A DNA stretch of 64,000 nt from Lentimicrobiaceae bacterium (lineage in GTDB: Bacteria; Bacteroidota; Bacteroidia; Bacteroidales; JALOCA01). This document shows positions 26,430 through 35,513 of this stretch, piece by piece. Numbering within the stretch: the stretch's first letter is position 1; each line of letters opens with the position of its first letter. The translations under genes and the position numbers were made by a program. The stretch lies in the NCBI GenBank assembly GCA_023227965.1, contig JALOCA010000003.1, forward strand, positions 90,490 to 154,489. Reading direction: 5' to 3'. The notes under the pieces are model-generated. The model did no database searches and was not told the origin of the DNA. It saw only the letters and a program-made list of their open reading frames with translations.

Positions 26430-28009
26430 TATTTAAGAATACGGCGGGGTAGGTTTTTCCGCAAAATGATTCTGAAAGTGGTTCCCTGATTCACAATGGA
26501 AGACTTAACAAAGATTTTTCCGGAATGGTATTCCGAAATGATACGTTTGGAAAGGGAAAGTCCCAGCCCCCAACCTCTTTGTTTACTGGTGTATCCTGGT
26601 TTGAAAATACCTTTAAATTTTGATTTGGTGATGCCTTTTCCGGTATCGCTTATATCTATTATCACTTGTTTTCCTTCATCGAATATACTGATATTGATTT
26701 TACCGTTGCCTCCCATTGCGTCCACGGAATTTTTACAAAGATTTTCTATTACCCACTCAAAAAGATGCAGGTTGAGCGGCAGGGTAATTACGGCAGTTTC
26801 GGGCAGGTTGATGTAAAATTTTACTTTTTGCGACGTGCGTAATTTGATGTATTCAACGGCATCATAAAGTACTTTAACAATGTTTTCAGGATGCAACAGC
26901 GCATTGGAACCTATTTTTGAAAATCTTTCGGCAATCGTATTCAACCGATGAATGTCTTTTTCAAATTCTGTAATGGTATCATTATCCACTCCCTGCATTT
27001 TCAGGATTTCCATCCATGCCATCATTGATGATAAGGGAGTTCCTAACTGATGTGCTGTTTCCTTGGCTAAACCCACCCAAACCTGGTTTTGCTCCGAGCG
27101 ACGTGCTGTACTGAACATAAAATAGGCAATGAGCAAAAATATCCCAATAACACCAAATTGCACATAAGGATAATATTGTAGCTGGGTAAGCAAAAAGGAG
27201 TCTTTATAAAAAATATACCTAATCCCAAAATCTTTTAATTCCACACGTATTGGGTCGTTTTGGGCAGCCATTTCACTGATGGTATGACTTATGTAAGTCG
27301 TGTCCTTAATTTTCTTTTTATCAAGGTTGCCCCATTCTATCATATGCCGACAGGTGCTGTCGGTAATAATTACGGGCACCGAAGCCGAATTAGTAACCAC
27401 ATCGGTGAAAAATGATTGGTTGAGATCGTCGAGATACGCCCTGAGTTCAGAAAAAACCTTTGAATCTTTGTAATACAGATAATTTTTATTGCCTCCGAAA
27501 AACCGGAACGAAAAAGGTGGGTAAGCAGAAAATTCCCGGCGCAATGAATCATTCAGTATCCCAACTTTATTAATATCGAAATCCACATTTTTTGCAGAAA
27601 GAATTCTACCGGTTTCATCAGTTTGTATTACCGGTATAGAGGTGTTACCGGCAATGATTTCTGAATAAAAAGTAAGGTCTTCCGCCGGACCGGCTTCTAC
27701 CAGTTTTTTAATGGCGTCAGCAAGCAATTCCACCCGTTTTCTCTCTTCTTTCTGAATTTTTAAAAAGAAATCATTAGTATAATTTACAAGACTGATTTTG
27801 CGGTGTATAGCATCTGCCCAGGTAGTGATTTTACGACGTTCGTCATTGGCAATTTTTTTAACAAGTACATGCGTATACCATAACGAAACACCAACTATTA
27901 TTATGGCTGTAGCAAACAGCAGAAGTTTCCATCGGCGTTTTCGTATATAGATATTCAATGTCAAGAGGTTTTTAAGAATGTAAAAGTAGAAAATCTTTGT
28001 ATTAATCAA
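26429..28009 (-). CDS. Membrane sensor histidine kinase
   Basis: About 526 residues: a helix near residues 29-47, a roughly 230-residue extracytoplasmic sensor region, a second helix (VQFGVIGIFLLIAYFMF), a phosphoacceptor H-box AKETAHQLGTPLSS with His320, and an HATPase domain (N-box ENLCKNSVDAMGG, G1 DISDTGKGI, then GWGLGLSLSKRI). The Q-L-G-T-P after the histidine is typical of a Bacteroidota kinase group. The start is uncertain: no ATG exists near the N-terminus, and the call uses TTG 28009, but another TTG about 17 codons later is possible. No response regulator is adjacent. Confidence 0.88.
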   Translation of the reverse strand: MINTKIFYFYILKNLLTLNIYIRKRRWKLLLFATAIIIVGVSLWYTHVLVKKIANDERRKITTWADAIHRKISLVNYTNDFFLKIQKEERKRVELLADAIKKLVEAGPAEDLTFYSEIIAGNTSIPVIQTDETGRILSAKNVDFDINKVGILNDSLRREFSAYPPFSFRFFGGNKNYLYYKDSKVFSELRAYLDDLNQSFFTDVVTNSASVPVIITDSTCRHMIEWGNLDKKKIKDTTYISHTISEMAAQNDPIRVELKDFGIRYIFYKDSFLLTQLQYYPYVQFGVIGIFLLIAYFMFSTARRSEQNQVWVGLAKETAHQLGTPLSSMMAWMEILKMQGVDNDTITEFEKDIHRLNTIAERFSKIGSNALLHPENIVKVLYDAVEYIKLRTSQKVKFYINLPETAVITLPLNLHLFEWVIENLCKNSVDAMGGNGKINISIFDEGKQVIIDISDTGKGITKSKFKGIFKPGYTSKQRGWGLGLSLSKRIISEYHSGKIFVKSSIVNQGTTFRIILRKNLPRRILK

Positions 28010-28294
28010 ACGAAGAAATTATTTTCGTATTGTAACAATCACCCATACAGTATTTGCCGTGGCGTTTCTTAAAAGCACCACATTCTGCTACTAAATATTG
28101 CCTGTACCCGTGGTAATGTTGCCCGTTCATGCACAACCTTTGTATTGAAAACGAACACAAATGAAATGAGAATTTTTATAAAAATGTTCATAATCAATAA
28201 ATTATTTTCTGGCACAAAAAATGATAATTAATATAAGAGTGCCTAAAAACGAAAACTCATTTTTATTCGTTGTATTTATATACTAAACAGAAAC
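28010..28294. other. Divergent intergenic region
   Basis: 285 AT-rich bases between the histidine kinase and the MacB-like operon. It must hold both promoters, but I see no clear TAnnTTTG element. A TGGCAC at about 28209 resembles half of a sigma-54 promoter but lacks the downstream TTGC. Confidence 0.4.
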
Positions 28295-28972
28295 ATGATT
28301 AATATCGAAAGTATTCACAAAACCTACATTACAGGAGCCAACCAGTTGCATGTTCTTAAAGGCATTAATCTCTCTGTGGAAAAGGGGGAAATGGTATCCA
28401 TAATGGGTTCGTCCGGTTCGGGAAAGTCAACCCTGTTAAACATAATAGGCATACTCGATAATTATGATCAAGGCAGCTATCAGTTAAATGGTACTTCCAT
28501 TAAAAATATCAGTGAAACCAAAGCTGCGATGTACCGTAATAAGTACATTGGATTTGTTTTCCAAAGCTTTAATCTCATTAATTTCAAAACTGCCCTCGAA
28601 AATGTGGCTCTTCCTCTTTATTACAAAGGTGTTCTCCGAAAAAAACGTAACCGGATTGCCATGGAATATCTTGAAAAAATGAACCTGAAGGAATGGGCAG
28701 AACATACACCCAACGAACTGTCGGGAGGACAAAAACAACGTATTGCCATTGCCCGCGCCATGATTTCAAATCCCAAGGTAATACTTGCCGACGAACCCAC
28801 CGGAGCCCTTGATACTGCCACATCATATGAAGTAATGGATTTATTGAAAGAAATAAATAAAGAAGGCATTACCATACTGATTGTTACACACGAAAACGAC
28901 ATCGCTCACATGACCGACCGTATAGTCCATATTAAAGACGGAATCATTGAAAATGGACACGAAACCCTTTAA
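28295..28972 (+). CDS. MacB/LolD-type ABC transporter ATP-binding protein
   Basis: 225 residues. Walker A SSGSGKST ends at residue 46; the Q-loop is FVFQSFNL; the signature LSGGQKQR and Walker B VILADEPTGALD follow; H-loop VTHEND. The ALDTATS after Walker B and the short length fit the MacB/LolD/FtsE group, which power mechanotransmission rather than classical transport. First gene of an export operon with two permeases and a membrane-fusion protein. Confidence 0.93.
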   Translation: MINIESIHKTYITGANQLHVLKGINLSVEKGEMVSIMGSSGSGKSTLLNIIGILDNYDQGSYQLNGTSIKNISETKAAMYRNKYIGFVFQSFNLINFKTALENVALPLYYKGVLRKKRNRIAMEYLEKMNLKEWAEHTPNELSGGQKQRIAIARAMISNPKVILADEPTGALDTATSYEVMDLLKEINKEGITILIVTHENDIAHMTDRIVHIKDGIIENGHETL

Positions 28973-28997
28973 ATTTAACTCATAAATCAAACGATAT

Positions 28998-30239
28998 ATG
29001 TTTGACATTGATAAATGGCAGGAAATTTTCAGCACAATTCAAAAGAATAAGCTGCGTACTTTTCTTACAGGATTTAGTGTTGCCTGGGGCATTTTCATGC
29101 TGATTATTTTATTGGGTTCGGGCAACGGGCTTGAAAATGCTGTTAAGTACCAGTTTAATTCGTCGGCAACAAATACCATCTGGATGTGGAGTAACCAAAC
29201 CTCTATGCCCTATAAAGGACTCAAATCGGGGCGACCTATCAACCTGGAAAACGAAGATTACGATTTAATTAAAAATACCGAAAAAGGCGTTGATCAGATT
29301 TCCTCCAGAAACTTTATCTGGCAGAATTCCACAGTTACCTACAAAAAGGAATTTGGAAGTTTTGATATTTTCACCGTTTATCCGGATTATGGGAAAATAG
29401 AACAGGTACAAATTTTGGAAGGTAGATACATTAATAGTATTGATATTGAAAAATACAGAAAAGTAACCTGTATCAGCAAGGTAGTAAAAGAAACCTTATT
29501 TAAAGGCGAACCCTGCATAAACAAGTATGTAAAAGTTGCTGGAATCCCTTTTCTGGTAGTGGGTGTATATACCGATCAGGAAAATGGAGGTAATGATAAT
29601 AATTTAAGACAAATTTATGTTCCCATTACTACCGCCCAAAGGGTATTTAATGGGGGAAATCGGGTGCAAACCATTGCTTTTACTGTCGGAAAAGCCACGG
29701 TTGAACAAAGCAAAAACATCGAAAATAATGTAAAAAAGAGAATGGCTGCACGTCATAAATTTGATCCTCAGGATCAACGTGCTGTACAGCTATGGAATGC
29801 CGTGGAAGAATATAAAAAAGTAATGGATCTTTTTGCCGGAATCCGGCTTTTTATCTGGATTGTAGGCATTGGCACTATCATCGCCGGAATTGTGGGTGTG
29901 AGTAATATTATGCTTATAGTAGTAAAAGAAAGAACCAAAGAAATCGGAGTTCGTAAAGCGTTGGGTGCTACTCCGTGGTCAATTATCAGTTTGATTTTAC
30001 AAGAGTCGGTGCTGATTACAGGTTTTGCCGGATATATCGGTCTGGTGCTTGGAATAGGAGTTTTGGAATTAATAACCAAATATATGCCTCCTTCCGATTT
30101 TTTCCGTAATCCTGAAGCCGATTTTGCTTTGGCAGTGAGTGCAACTGTAGTATTGATTGTCGCCGGAGCTTTTGCCGGTTTTGTTCCCGCAAGACGTGCT
30201 TCCGCCATTAAACCGGTAGAAGCGCTCAGAGACGAATAA
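28998..30239 (+). CDS. MacB-type ABC permease, first of a tandem pair
   Basis: 413 residues: N-terminal helix (NKLRTFLTGFSVAWGIFMLIILLGSGNGL), a large periplasmic domain of about 220 residues, and three C-terminal helices (GIGTIIAGIVGVSNIMLIVVKERTKEIGVRKALGATPWSI) ending PARRASAIKPVEALRDE. It is clearly paralogous to the next gene across its whole length. The two probably form a heterodimer on the ATPase dimer. 25 bases after the ATPase gene. Confidence 0.92.
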   Translation: MFDIDKWQEIFSTIQKNKLRTFLTGFSVAWGIFMLIILLGSGNGLENAVKYQFNSSATNTIWMWSNQTSMPYKGLKSGRPINLENEDYDLIKNTEKGVDQISSRNFIWQNSTVTYKKEFGSFDIFTVYPDYGKIEQVQILEGRYINSIDIEKYRKVTCISKVVKETLFKGEPCINKYVKVAGIPFLVVGVYTDQENGGNDNNLRQIYVPITTAQRVFNGGNRVQTIAFTVGKATVEQSKNIENNVKKRMAARHKFDPQDQRAVQLWNAVEEYKKVMDLFAGIRLFIWIVGIGTIIAGIVGVSNIMLIVVKERTKEIGVRKALGATPWSIISLILQESVLITGFAGYIGLVLGIGVLELITKYMPPSDFFRNPEADFALAVSATVVLIVAGAFAGFVPARRASAIKPVEALRDE

Positions 30240-30284
30240 TTTTAGCAAAAATAAAAACGCAAAAAGAACTAAATTACCATAAAA

Positions 30285-31553
30285 ATGTTTGACCGGGATA
30301 GCTGGCACGAAATATTGGAAGCACTGAAAAAGAATAAAATCCGTACTGCCTTAACCGCATTTGGAGTATTTTGGGGCATCTTTATGCTTATTATCATGCT
30401 TGGGTCGGGTAGGGGGCTTCAGAATGGCATCACCCAAGGGTTTGGAGATTTTGCCACCAACAGTTTTTTTATGTGGACACAAAAAACCACTATGCCTTAT
30501 AAAGGATTTCCCCGTAACCGTTGGTTTAACTTCAAAAACGATGATATTAAAGCTTTACGCGATAATATTCCTGAAATAGAAATTTTAGCGCCCCGTTTGC
30601 AGGGAGGTGGCTTCCGTGGTGGTGATAATGTTGTCCGCGGGCTGAAATCGGGTGCATTTGCCATTAACGGCGACTATCCCGAATGGAACCTTATTGACCC
30701 TGTAAGCGTTACCCAAGGTCGTTTTATTAACGAAATGGATGTGCTTGAAAAAAGAAAAGTGGCGGTTATAGGCTCAAAAGTATATGATGCGCTTTTCAAA
30801 CCCGGCGAAAACCCTCTGGGGCAATACATCCGCATTCAGGGCGTGTATTTCAATATCATAGGCGTTTTTAAACCCAAAAACTCCAACGTGAATTTCGGAG
30901 GTGATAAAGATCAGACCATCTTTATGCCATTTACCACCTTGCAAAAAACCTATAATTATGGTGATGTGGTAGGCTGGTTTGCCATCACTTCCAAAGAAAA
31001 TGTTCCTGTTTCGGAAATTGAGGAAAAAGTAGTGAAACTGATGAAACAGCGACACAGTGTTCATCCCGACGACGACCAGGCAATAGGACATTTCAACCTT
31101 GAAGTACAATATAAAAAGATGAAGGGACTCTTTGCCGGTATCAACGGGTTAATTTGGCTCGTGGGAATCGGAACCCTCATTGCCGGAGTTATAGGCATCA
31201 GCAATATTATGCTCGTAATAGTGAAAGAACGCACCAAAGAAATGGGAATCCGTAGGGCTTTGGGTGCTTCCCCTTCGATAATAATACGGCAGATTATAGC
31301 CGAATCGGTTTTTCTTACTACCATGGCGGGCTACATGGGGCTGGTAATAGGCGTTGGACTCTTAGAACTTATTAACTTCCTGCTTTCCAAATCGGGAGGA
31401 GCAAAAGACACCATGTTTAAAAACCCGGAAGTAGATTTCAACGTTGCCATCATGGCATTATTAATTTTGATTATATCTGGTGTATTGGCAGGTATTATCC
31501 CTGCCAAACGTGCAGTAAAAATAAAACCTATCGAAGCCCTCAGGGATGAATGA
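30285..31553 (+). CDS. MacB-type ABC permease, second of a tandem pair
   Basis: 422 residues with the same plan as the preceding gene: helix NKIRTALTAFGVFWGIFMLIIMLGSGRGL, periplasmic domain, and the three-helix end with GIGTLIAGVIGISNIMLVIVKERTKEMGIRRALGASPS, closing in PAKRAVKIKPIEALRDE. Shared landmarks such as TTMPYKGF versus TSMPYKGL show an old tandem duplication. A glycine-rich insert GGGFRGGDNVVRG in the periplasmic part is not in the partner. Confidence 0.92.
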   Translation: MFDRDSWHEILEALKKNKIRTALTAFGVFWGIFMLIIMLGSGRGLQNGITQGFGDFATNSFFMWTQKTTMPYKGFPRNRWFNFKNDDIKALRDNIPEIEILAPRLQGGGFRGGDNVVRGLKSGAFAINGDYPEWNLIDPVSVTQGRFINEMDVLEKRKVAVIGSKVYDALFKPGENPLGQYIRIQGVYFNIIGVFKPKNSNVNFGGDKDQTIFMPFTTLQKTYNYGDVVGWFAITSKENVPVSEIEEKVVKLMKQRHSVHPDDDQAIGHFNLEVQYKKMKGLFAGINGLIWLVGIGTLIAGVIGISNIMLVIVKERTKEMGIRRALGASPSIIIRQIIAESVFLTTMAGYMGLVIGVGLLELINFLLSKSGGAKDTMFKNPEVDFNVAIMALLILIISGVLAGIIPAKRAVKIKPIEALRDE

Positions 31554-31606
31554 CAGAACTTTAGATTTTATAAATAACAAAAAAAACATACAATAACAAC
31601 AACAAC

Positions 31607-32713
31607 ATGAAGAAGATAATTAAAATCACCATCGGAATTATTATTTTAGGTGTTTTTGCATGGACACTTTATTACCTGTATAACAAGTCTAAACCAAAAC
31701 CTGTAATCTTTGAAACCCAAACGCCAATCGTTACCAATATCATTAAAAAAACAATGGCAACAGGTTCCATTGTTCCCCGTAAAGAAATTGAAATCAAACC
31801 TCAGGTTTCGGGAATTATCGAGGAGCTGTATGTTGAACCCAGTCAGGAAGTAAAAAAAGGCGACCTGATAGCGAAAGTTAAGATTATTCCGAATATGATC
31901 AATCTTAACGAAGCCGAATCAAGACTGAATCGGGCAAATATTTCCTATAACGACGCCAAACAGGATTACGACCGTCAAAAAGCCCTTTACGATAAAAAAG
32001 TAATAGCCGAAGCTGAATTTCAAAAATATAGAGTAACCCTCGAATCAGCCCGCGAAGCCATGGATGCCGCCCAGGACAACCTGCAACTTATCCGCGAAGG
32101 CATCACTAAAAAATCGGGGAACATCACCAATACACTTATCCGTTCTACAATTGCCGGAATGGTGCTGACAGTACCTGTTGAAGTAGGGAACTCGGTTATA
32201 GAAAGCAATACTTTTAATGCAGGAACAACCATCGCAACCATTGCCGATATGAACGAGATGATTTTTAAAGGAAAAGTGGACGAATCGGAAGTGGGAAAAA
32301 TAAAGGAAAATATGGACATTATTCTTTCTATCGGTGCTCTTGATACCGAAAAATTCGATGCAAAGCTCGAACGCATTGCCCCTAAAGGAGTGGAAGAAAA
32401 CGGTGCCATACAATTTGAAATTAAAGCCGCTGTGCATCTGAAAAAAGGACAATTTATCCGTGCAGGATATAGTGGCAATGCCGATATTGTACTCGCACGG
32501 AAAGACAGCGTTCTGGCAATTCCCGAAAGCCTTCTTCAGTTTAAGGGCGATACCGCTTTTGTGGAAATAGAAACCAAACCCCAGGTTTTTGAAAAACGTC
32601 AGATTAAAACAGGTTTGTCCGATGGTATTAACATCGAAATCCTCTCCGGATTGAAAAAAGGAGAAAAAGTTAAAGTGTTGAACAACATATCTCAGGATAT
32701 GCAAAAGAAATAA
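31607..32713 (+). CDS. Periplasmic adaptor (HlyD/MacA-like membrane-fusion protein)
   Basis: 368 residues. One N-terminal anchor helix (IKITIGIIILGVFAWTLYYLY), then a biotinyl-lipoyl-like half (IEIKPQVSGIIEELYVEPSQEVKKGDLIAKV), a helical hairpin around residues 100-165 (RANISYNDAKQDYDRQKALYD), the second lipoyl half (STIAGMVLTVPVEVGNSV) and a beta-barrel domain. It would link the two MacB-type permeases to an outer-membrane channel. No TolC-like gene is adjacent. Followed by a terminator hairpin at 32748-32787. Confidence 0.92.
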   Translation: MKKIIKITIGIIILGVFAWTLYYLYNKSKPKPVIFETQTPIVTNIIKKTMATGSIVPRKEIEIKPQVSGIIEELYVEPSQEVKKGDLIAKVKIIPNMINLNEAESRLNRANISYNDAKQDYDRQKALYDKKVIAEAEFQKYRVTLESAREAMDAAQDNLQLIREGITKKSGNITNTLIRSTIAGMVLTVPVEVGNSVIESNTFNAGTTIATIADMNEMIFKGKVDESEVGKIKENMDIILSIGALDTEKFDAKLERIAPKGVEENGAIQFEIKAAVHLKKGQFIRAGYSGNADIVLARKDSVLAIPESLLQFKGDTAFVEIETKPQVFEKRQIKTGLSDGINIEILSGLKKGEKVKVLNNISQDMQKK

Positions 32714-32747
32714 CTTGCAGCTTCGCTAAAAGTGCAAAATAACAAAC

Positions 32748-32787
32748 ATAAGGGTCAATGATATATATTGTTGTCCCTTATTTTTTT
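32748..32787 (+). terminator. Rho-independent terminator of the MacB-like operon
   Basis: ATAAGGG at 32748-32754 pairs with CCCTTAT at 32775-32781, with an inner CAAT/ATTG pairing, followed by a run of T. Ends the ATPase-permease-adaptor transcript. Confidence 0.7.
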
Positions 32788-32830
32788 ACCTTTCAATGGA
32801 GCTTGTGCATACCTAAACGGCGACTAAAAT

Positions 32831-32857
32831 AAAAAAATCCCGACAAAATCGGGATTT
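32831..32857 (-). terminator. Terminator of tRNA-Cys
   Basis: AAATCCCGA (32835-32843) pairs with TCGGGATTT (32849-32857), loop of five bases. The poly-T tract lies downstream on the minus strand (the poly-A at 32831), directly behind the tRNA-Cys 3' end. Confidence 0.8.
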
Positions 32858-32862
32858 ATCAG

Positions 32863-32933
32863 AGGTCTCGAGCGGATTCGAACCGCTGTCAACGGTTTTG
32901 CAGACCGGCGCCTAACCCCTCGGCCACGAGACC
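32863..32933 (-). tRNA. tRNA-Cys (GCA)
   Basis: 71 bases on the minus strand. The acceptor stem GGTCTCG pairs with CGAGACC, with discriminator T. The anticodon loop is CTGCAAA, giving anticodon GCA. The T-arm GCGGTTCGAATCCGC is intact. CCA is not encoded. Confidence 0.95.
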
Positions 32934-32967
32934 AAATGTGTGCGCAAAAGTAATTAATATTTGCTAA

Positions 32968-33168
32968 CTAACAAGACTCTTCATCCGGCTTTTTGCTTCC
33001 ATACAAAGAAAGACAGGACGGGCATAGGCAGTTTTTATAAGTTTCCTGCAATTTTTTAAGGTTTTCTATGCTTATTTCGTAGGTTAAGCACCAACATTTT
33101 TCGTTATGTAAACATTCAAAGTTCACCCCGCAACGGGCACAGGATTTCTTTTCCGGTTTTTTCTCCAT
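32968..33168 (-). CDS. Small cysteine-rich CWC family protein
   Basis: 66 residues with three cysteine clusters: CARCGVNFEC, then CWC (residues 25-27), and CLCPSC. The CARCG...CWC pattern defines the Cys_rich_CWC family, probably a zinc-binding small protein without a known role. Its start overlaps the folB stop by one base, so it is co-transcribed with folB. Confidence 0.8.
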   Translation of the reverse strand: MEKKPEKKSCARCGVNFECLHNEKCWCLTYEISIENLKKLQETYKNCLCPSCLSLYGSKKPDEESC

Positions 33169-33524
33169 TATTCAGTATCTGTTAGGGTTAAGCTTACTTT
33201 TTCCAGTTTTCCGCCAAGGGGAGGATTCATTTTTGAAACTTTTACTTTTAAACCGTAAGCTTCCGGATAGGTTTGATGAATAGAAGTTAAAATCCGTTGT
33301 GCCACATGTTCCAGCAAGTGGGATTCTTTTTCCATTTCTTGTTTTACCAAAAGGTAAAGAGCTTGGTAGTTGATGGTTTTGGTTAAATCATCGCTCTGTT
33401 CTGCCTGGCGGGTATCGGTGAATAGTTCCAAATCAACCAAAAAGCGAGTTCCGATAATTCTCTCTTCCGCAAAACAGCCGTGATAAGCAAAAAATTCCAT
33501 CCCTTCCAATTGAATTTTTCCCAT
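33168..33524 (-). CDS. folB: Dihydroneopterin aldolase
   Basis: 118 residues, the family length. Converts dihydroneopterin to 6-hydroxymethyl-dihydropterin in folate synthesis. Motifs: LEGMEFFAYHGCFAEER, VDLELFTDTRQAEQSDDLTKTINYQALY, and the catalytic-site lysine in VKVSKMNPP. Only the CWC gene shares the operon; other folate genes are not in the window. Confidence 0.92.
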   Translation of the reverse strand: MGKIQLEGMEFFAYHGCFAEERIIGTRFLVDLELFTDTRQAEQSDDLTKTINYQALYLLVKQEMEKESHLLEHVAQRILTSIHQTYPEAYGLKVKVSKMNPPLGGKLEKVSLTLTDTE

Positions 33525-33608
33525 AGAAAGTCCGATTAAAATCTTTCGCGAAAGTACGTAAAATCACGAAAATATCATTGATCCGGCTATAAATTGGATA
33601 AATAATTT

Positions 33609-33616
33609 TACTTTTG
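33609..33616 (+). promoter_or_regulatory. Candidate -7 promoter element for glnS
   Basis: TACTTTTG (TAnnTTTG) 27 bases before the glnS ATG. A TTG occurs 12 bases upstream of it. Confidence 0.5.
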
Positions 33617-33642
33617 TAAAGTGTTTTATTGATAAATCATCT

Positions 33643-35343
33643 ATGGAAGAAAAAAGTAATTTACAGCCAACTGAACCCAAATCCGGTCTCAATTTTATTC
33701 ACCAGATCATAGAAGAAGATATCCGGAATAATAAAAACGGCGCCAAAGTGCACACCCGTTTTCCGCCGGAACCCAACGGTTACCTGCACATAGGTCATGC
33801 CAAATCCATTTGCCTGAATTTTGGTACTGCCCAAAAATATGGTGGGCTCTGCAATCTCCGTTTCGACGATACTAACCCGGTAAAAGAAGATGTTGAATAT
33901 GTTGATTCAATAATGGAAGACGTCCGTTGGTTGGGTTTCGACTGGGGCGACCGCCTGTACTATGCTTCCGACTATTTCGATACCCTGTACGAATATGCAG
34001 TTAAACTGATAAAAAAAGGTAAAGCATTCGTGTGCGATCTGAGCGGAGAAGAAATGGGCGAATACCGTGGCACGGTTACCATTCCCGGAAAAGAAAGTCC
34101 TTATCGCAACCGTTCGGTAGCAGAAAACCTCGACTTGTTTCAGCGGATGAAAGCCGGAGAGTTTGCTGACGGCAGCAGGGTGCTGCGTGCCAAAATAGAT
34201 ATGGCTTCGCCCAATATGCTGCTCCGCGACCCTGTTCTCTACCGCATCCTGCGTACCGACCACCATCGTACTGGCGATAAATGGTGTATTTATCCCATGT
34301 ATGATTTTGCCCACGGGCAATGCGATTCTATCGAAAAAATCACCCATTCCATCTGTACGCTTGAGTTTGAAGTGCACCGTCCGTTGTACGACTGGTTTAT
34401 TCGTGAGCTGGAAATTTTTGCACCACAACAGATTGAATTTGCCCGGTTGAACCTTAATTATACCGTGATGAGCAAACGGAAGTTGCTCCAACTTGTACAG
34501 GAAAAATATGTAGAAGGTTGGGACGATCCGCGTATGCCAACCATCTGCGGGCTGCGCCGCAGAGGATACACACCCGAATCTATAAAAAATTTTGCTGAAA
34601 TGGTAGGTGTGGCAAAGCGAGACAACATGATTGATGTTTCGCTGCTCGAATTTTGTGTTCGTGAGGATCTTAATAAAAAATCAAAAAGAGCTTTGGCTGT
34701 ACTTAATCCTGTTAAATTAATCATAGATAACTATCCGGATGAACGGTCAGAAGAATTGGATGCCGTAAACAACCCGGAAAACCCGGATGCCGGTGTACGC
34801 AAAATTCCTTTCTCGAAAGAACTGTACATAGAAAAAGAAGACTTTATGGAAGACCCTCCGGTAAAGTATTTCAGGCTTTCGCCCGGAAGAGAAGTACGAT
34901 TGAAATACGCTTACATCATTAAATGCGAATATGTGGATAAAAACCCGGTAACAGGGGAAATAACAGCCATACACTGTACCTACGACCCGGAAACCCGCAG
35001 CGGAATGTTGCAAAGCAACCGTAAGGTGAAAGGAACCATCCATTGGGTGTCGGCAAAACACGCCATTGAAGCCGAAGTAAGGCTCTACGACCGACTTTTC
35101 AGCACGGAAAATCCCGAAGTAGCCGAAGAAGGAAAAGATTTTAAATCGAACCTGAACCCCGGTTCGTTAATCAGTATAATGGGGAAGATGGAACCCTCGC
35201 TTGCCACAGCTCTTCCGGACGAAAAGTATCAGTTTGAACGCATAGGTTATTTCTGTGTGGACAAGGATTCTTCTGCAGAGAGATTACTGTTTAACCGTAC
35301 TGTTTCACTGAAAGATTCCTGGACAAGGCAGGGAAAAGGCTGA
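33643..35343 (+). CDS. glnS: Glutaminyl-tRNA synthetase
   Basis: 566 residues, normal length. The class I catalytic core has FPPEPNGYLHIGHAKS with the HIGH motif at residues 49-52, and the second signature as VMSKRKL. RFDDTNPVKED and the IEKITHSICTLEFEVHRPLYDW stretch are specific to GlnRS as opposed to GluRS. C-terminal anticodon-binding beta-barrels are complete. The organism therefore charges tRNA-Gln directly. Its cognate tRNA-Gln(CTG) lies 58 bases downstream on the same strand. Confidence 0.97.
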   Translation: MEEKSNLQPTEPKSGLNFIHQIIEEDIRNNKNGAKVHTRFPPEPNGYLHIGHAKSICLNFGTAQKYGGLCNLRFDDTNPVKEDVEYVDSIMEDVRWLGFDWGDRLYYASDYFDTLYEYAVKLIKKGKAFVCDLSGEEMGEYRGTVTIPGKESPYRNRSVAENLDLFQRMKAGEFADGSRVLRAKIDMASPNMLLRDPVLYRILRTDHHRTGDKWCIYPMYDFAHGQCDSIEKITHSICTLEFEVHRPLYDWFIRELEIFAPQQIEFARLNLNYTVMSKRKLLQLVQEKYVEGWDDPRMPTICGLRRRGYTPESIKNFAEMVGVAKRDNMIDVSLLEFCVREDLNKKSKRALAVLNPVKLIIDNYPDERSEELDAVNNPENPDAGVRKIPFSKELYIEKEDFMEDPPVKYFRLSPGREVRLKYAYIIKCEYVDKNPVTGEITAIHCTYDPETRSGMLQSNRKVKGTIHWVSAKHAIEAEVRLYDRLFSTENPEVAEEGKDFKSNLNPGSLISIMGKMEPSLATALPDEKYQFERIGYFCVDKDSSAERLLFNRTVSLKDSWTRQGKG

Positions 35344-35384
35344 AATTTTTAAAAAAGCTTGTGCAATTGGTATAAAAACTTTTT

Positions 35385-35392
35385 TACTTTTG
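35385..35392 (+). promoter_or_regulatory. -7 promoter element for tRNA-Gln
   Basis: TACTTTTG, 9 bases before the tRNA. A TTG at 35367-35369 lies 15 bases upstream. It gives the tRNA its own promoter, separate from read-through of glnS. Confidence 0.6.
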
Positions 35393-35401
35393 CAGCGCAA
35401 T

Positions 35402-35474
35402 TGTCCGATGGTGTAACTGGCAACACGTCTGACTCTGGATCAGAAGAGTCCAGGTTCGAGCCCTGGTCGGACAA
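35402..35474 (+). tRNA. tRNA-Gln (CTG)
   Basis: 73 bases. Acceptor TGTCCGA pairs with TCGGACA; discriminator A. The anticodon stem TCTGA/TCAGA encloses loop CTCTGGA, anticodon CTG. T-arm CCAGGTTCGAGCCCTGG. CCA is not encoded. It sits just after glnS. Confidence 0.95.
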
Positions 35475-35475
35475 C

Positions 35476-35510
35476 AAAACCATCCCGAAATCCCGGAATG
35501 GTTTTTTGTT
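35476..35510 (+). terminator. Terminator of tRNA-Gln
   Basis: AAAACCAT and ATGGTTTT arms with an inner CCCG/CGGG pairing, followed by a T-rich tail, immediately after the tRNA. Confidence 0.75.
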
Positions 35511-35513
35511 TTA

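Noticed and set aside
28205..28225. Sigma-54 promoter before the MacB-like operon
   Set aside because: TGGCAC is present but the required TTGC at the -12 position is not.
32863..33168. Functional link between tRNA-Cys and the adjacent cysteine-rich CWC gene
   Set aside because: The tRNA has its own terminator and the CWC gene is coupled to folB; neighbourhood is probably coincidental.
35402..35474. tRNA-Gln as integration site of a genomic island (att duplication)
   Set aside because: I could not find a second copy of the tRNA 3' end (CCTGGTCGGACA) at the far side of the island, and there is no integrase.
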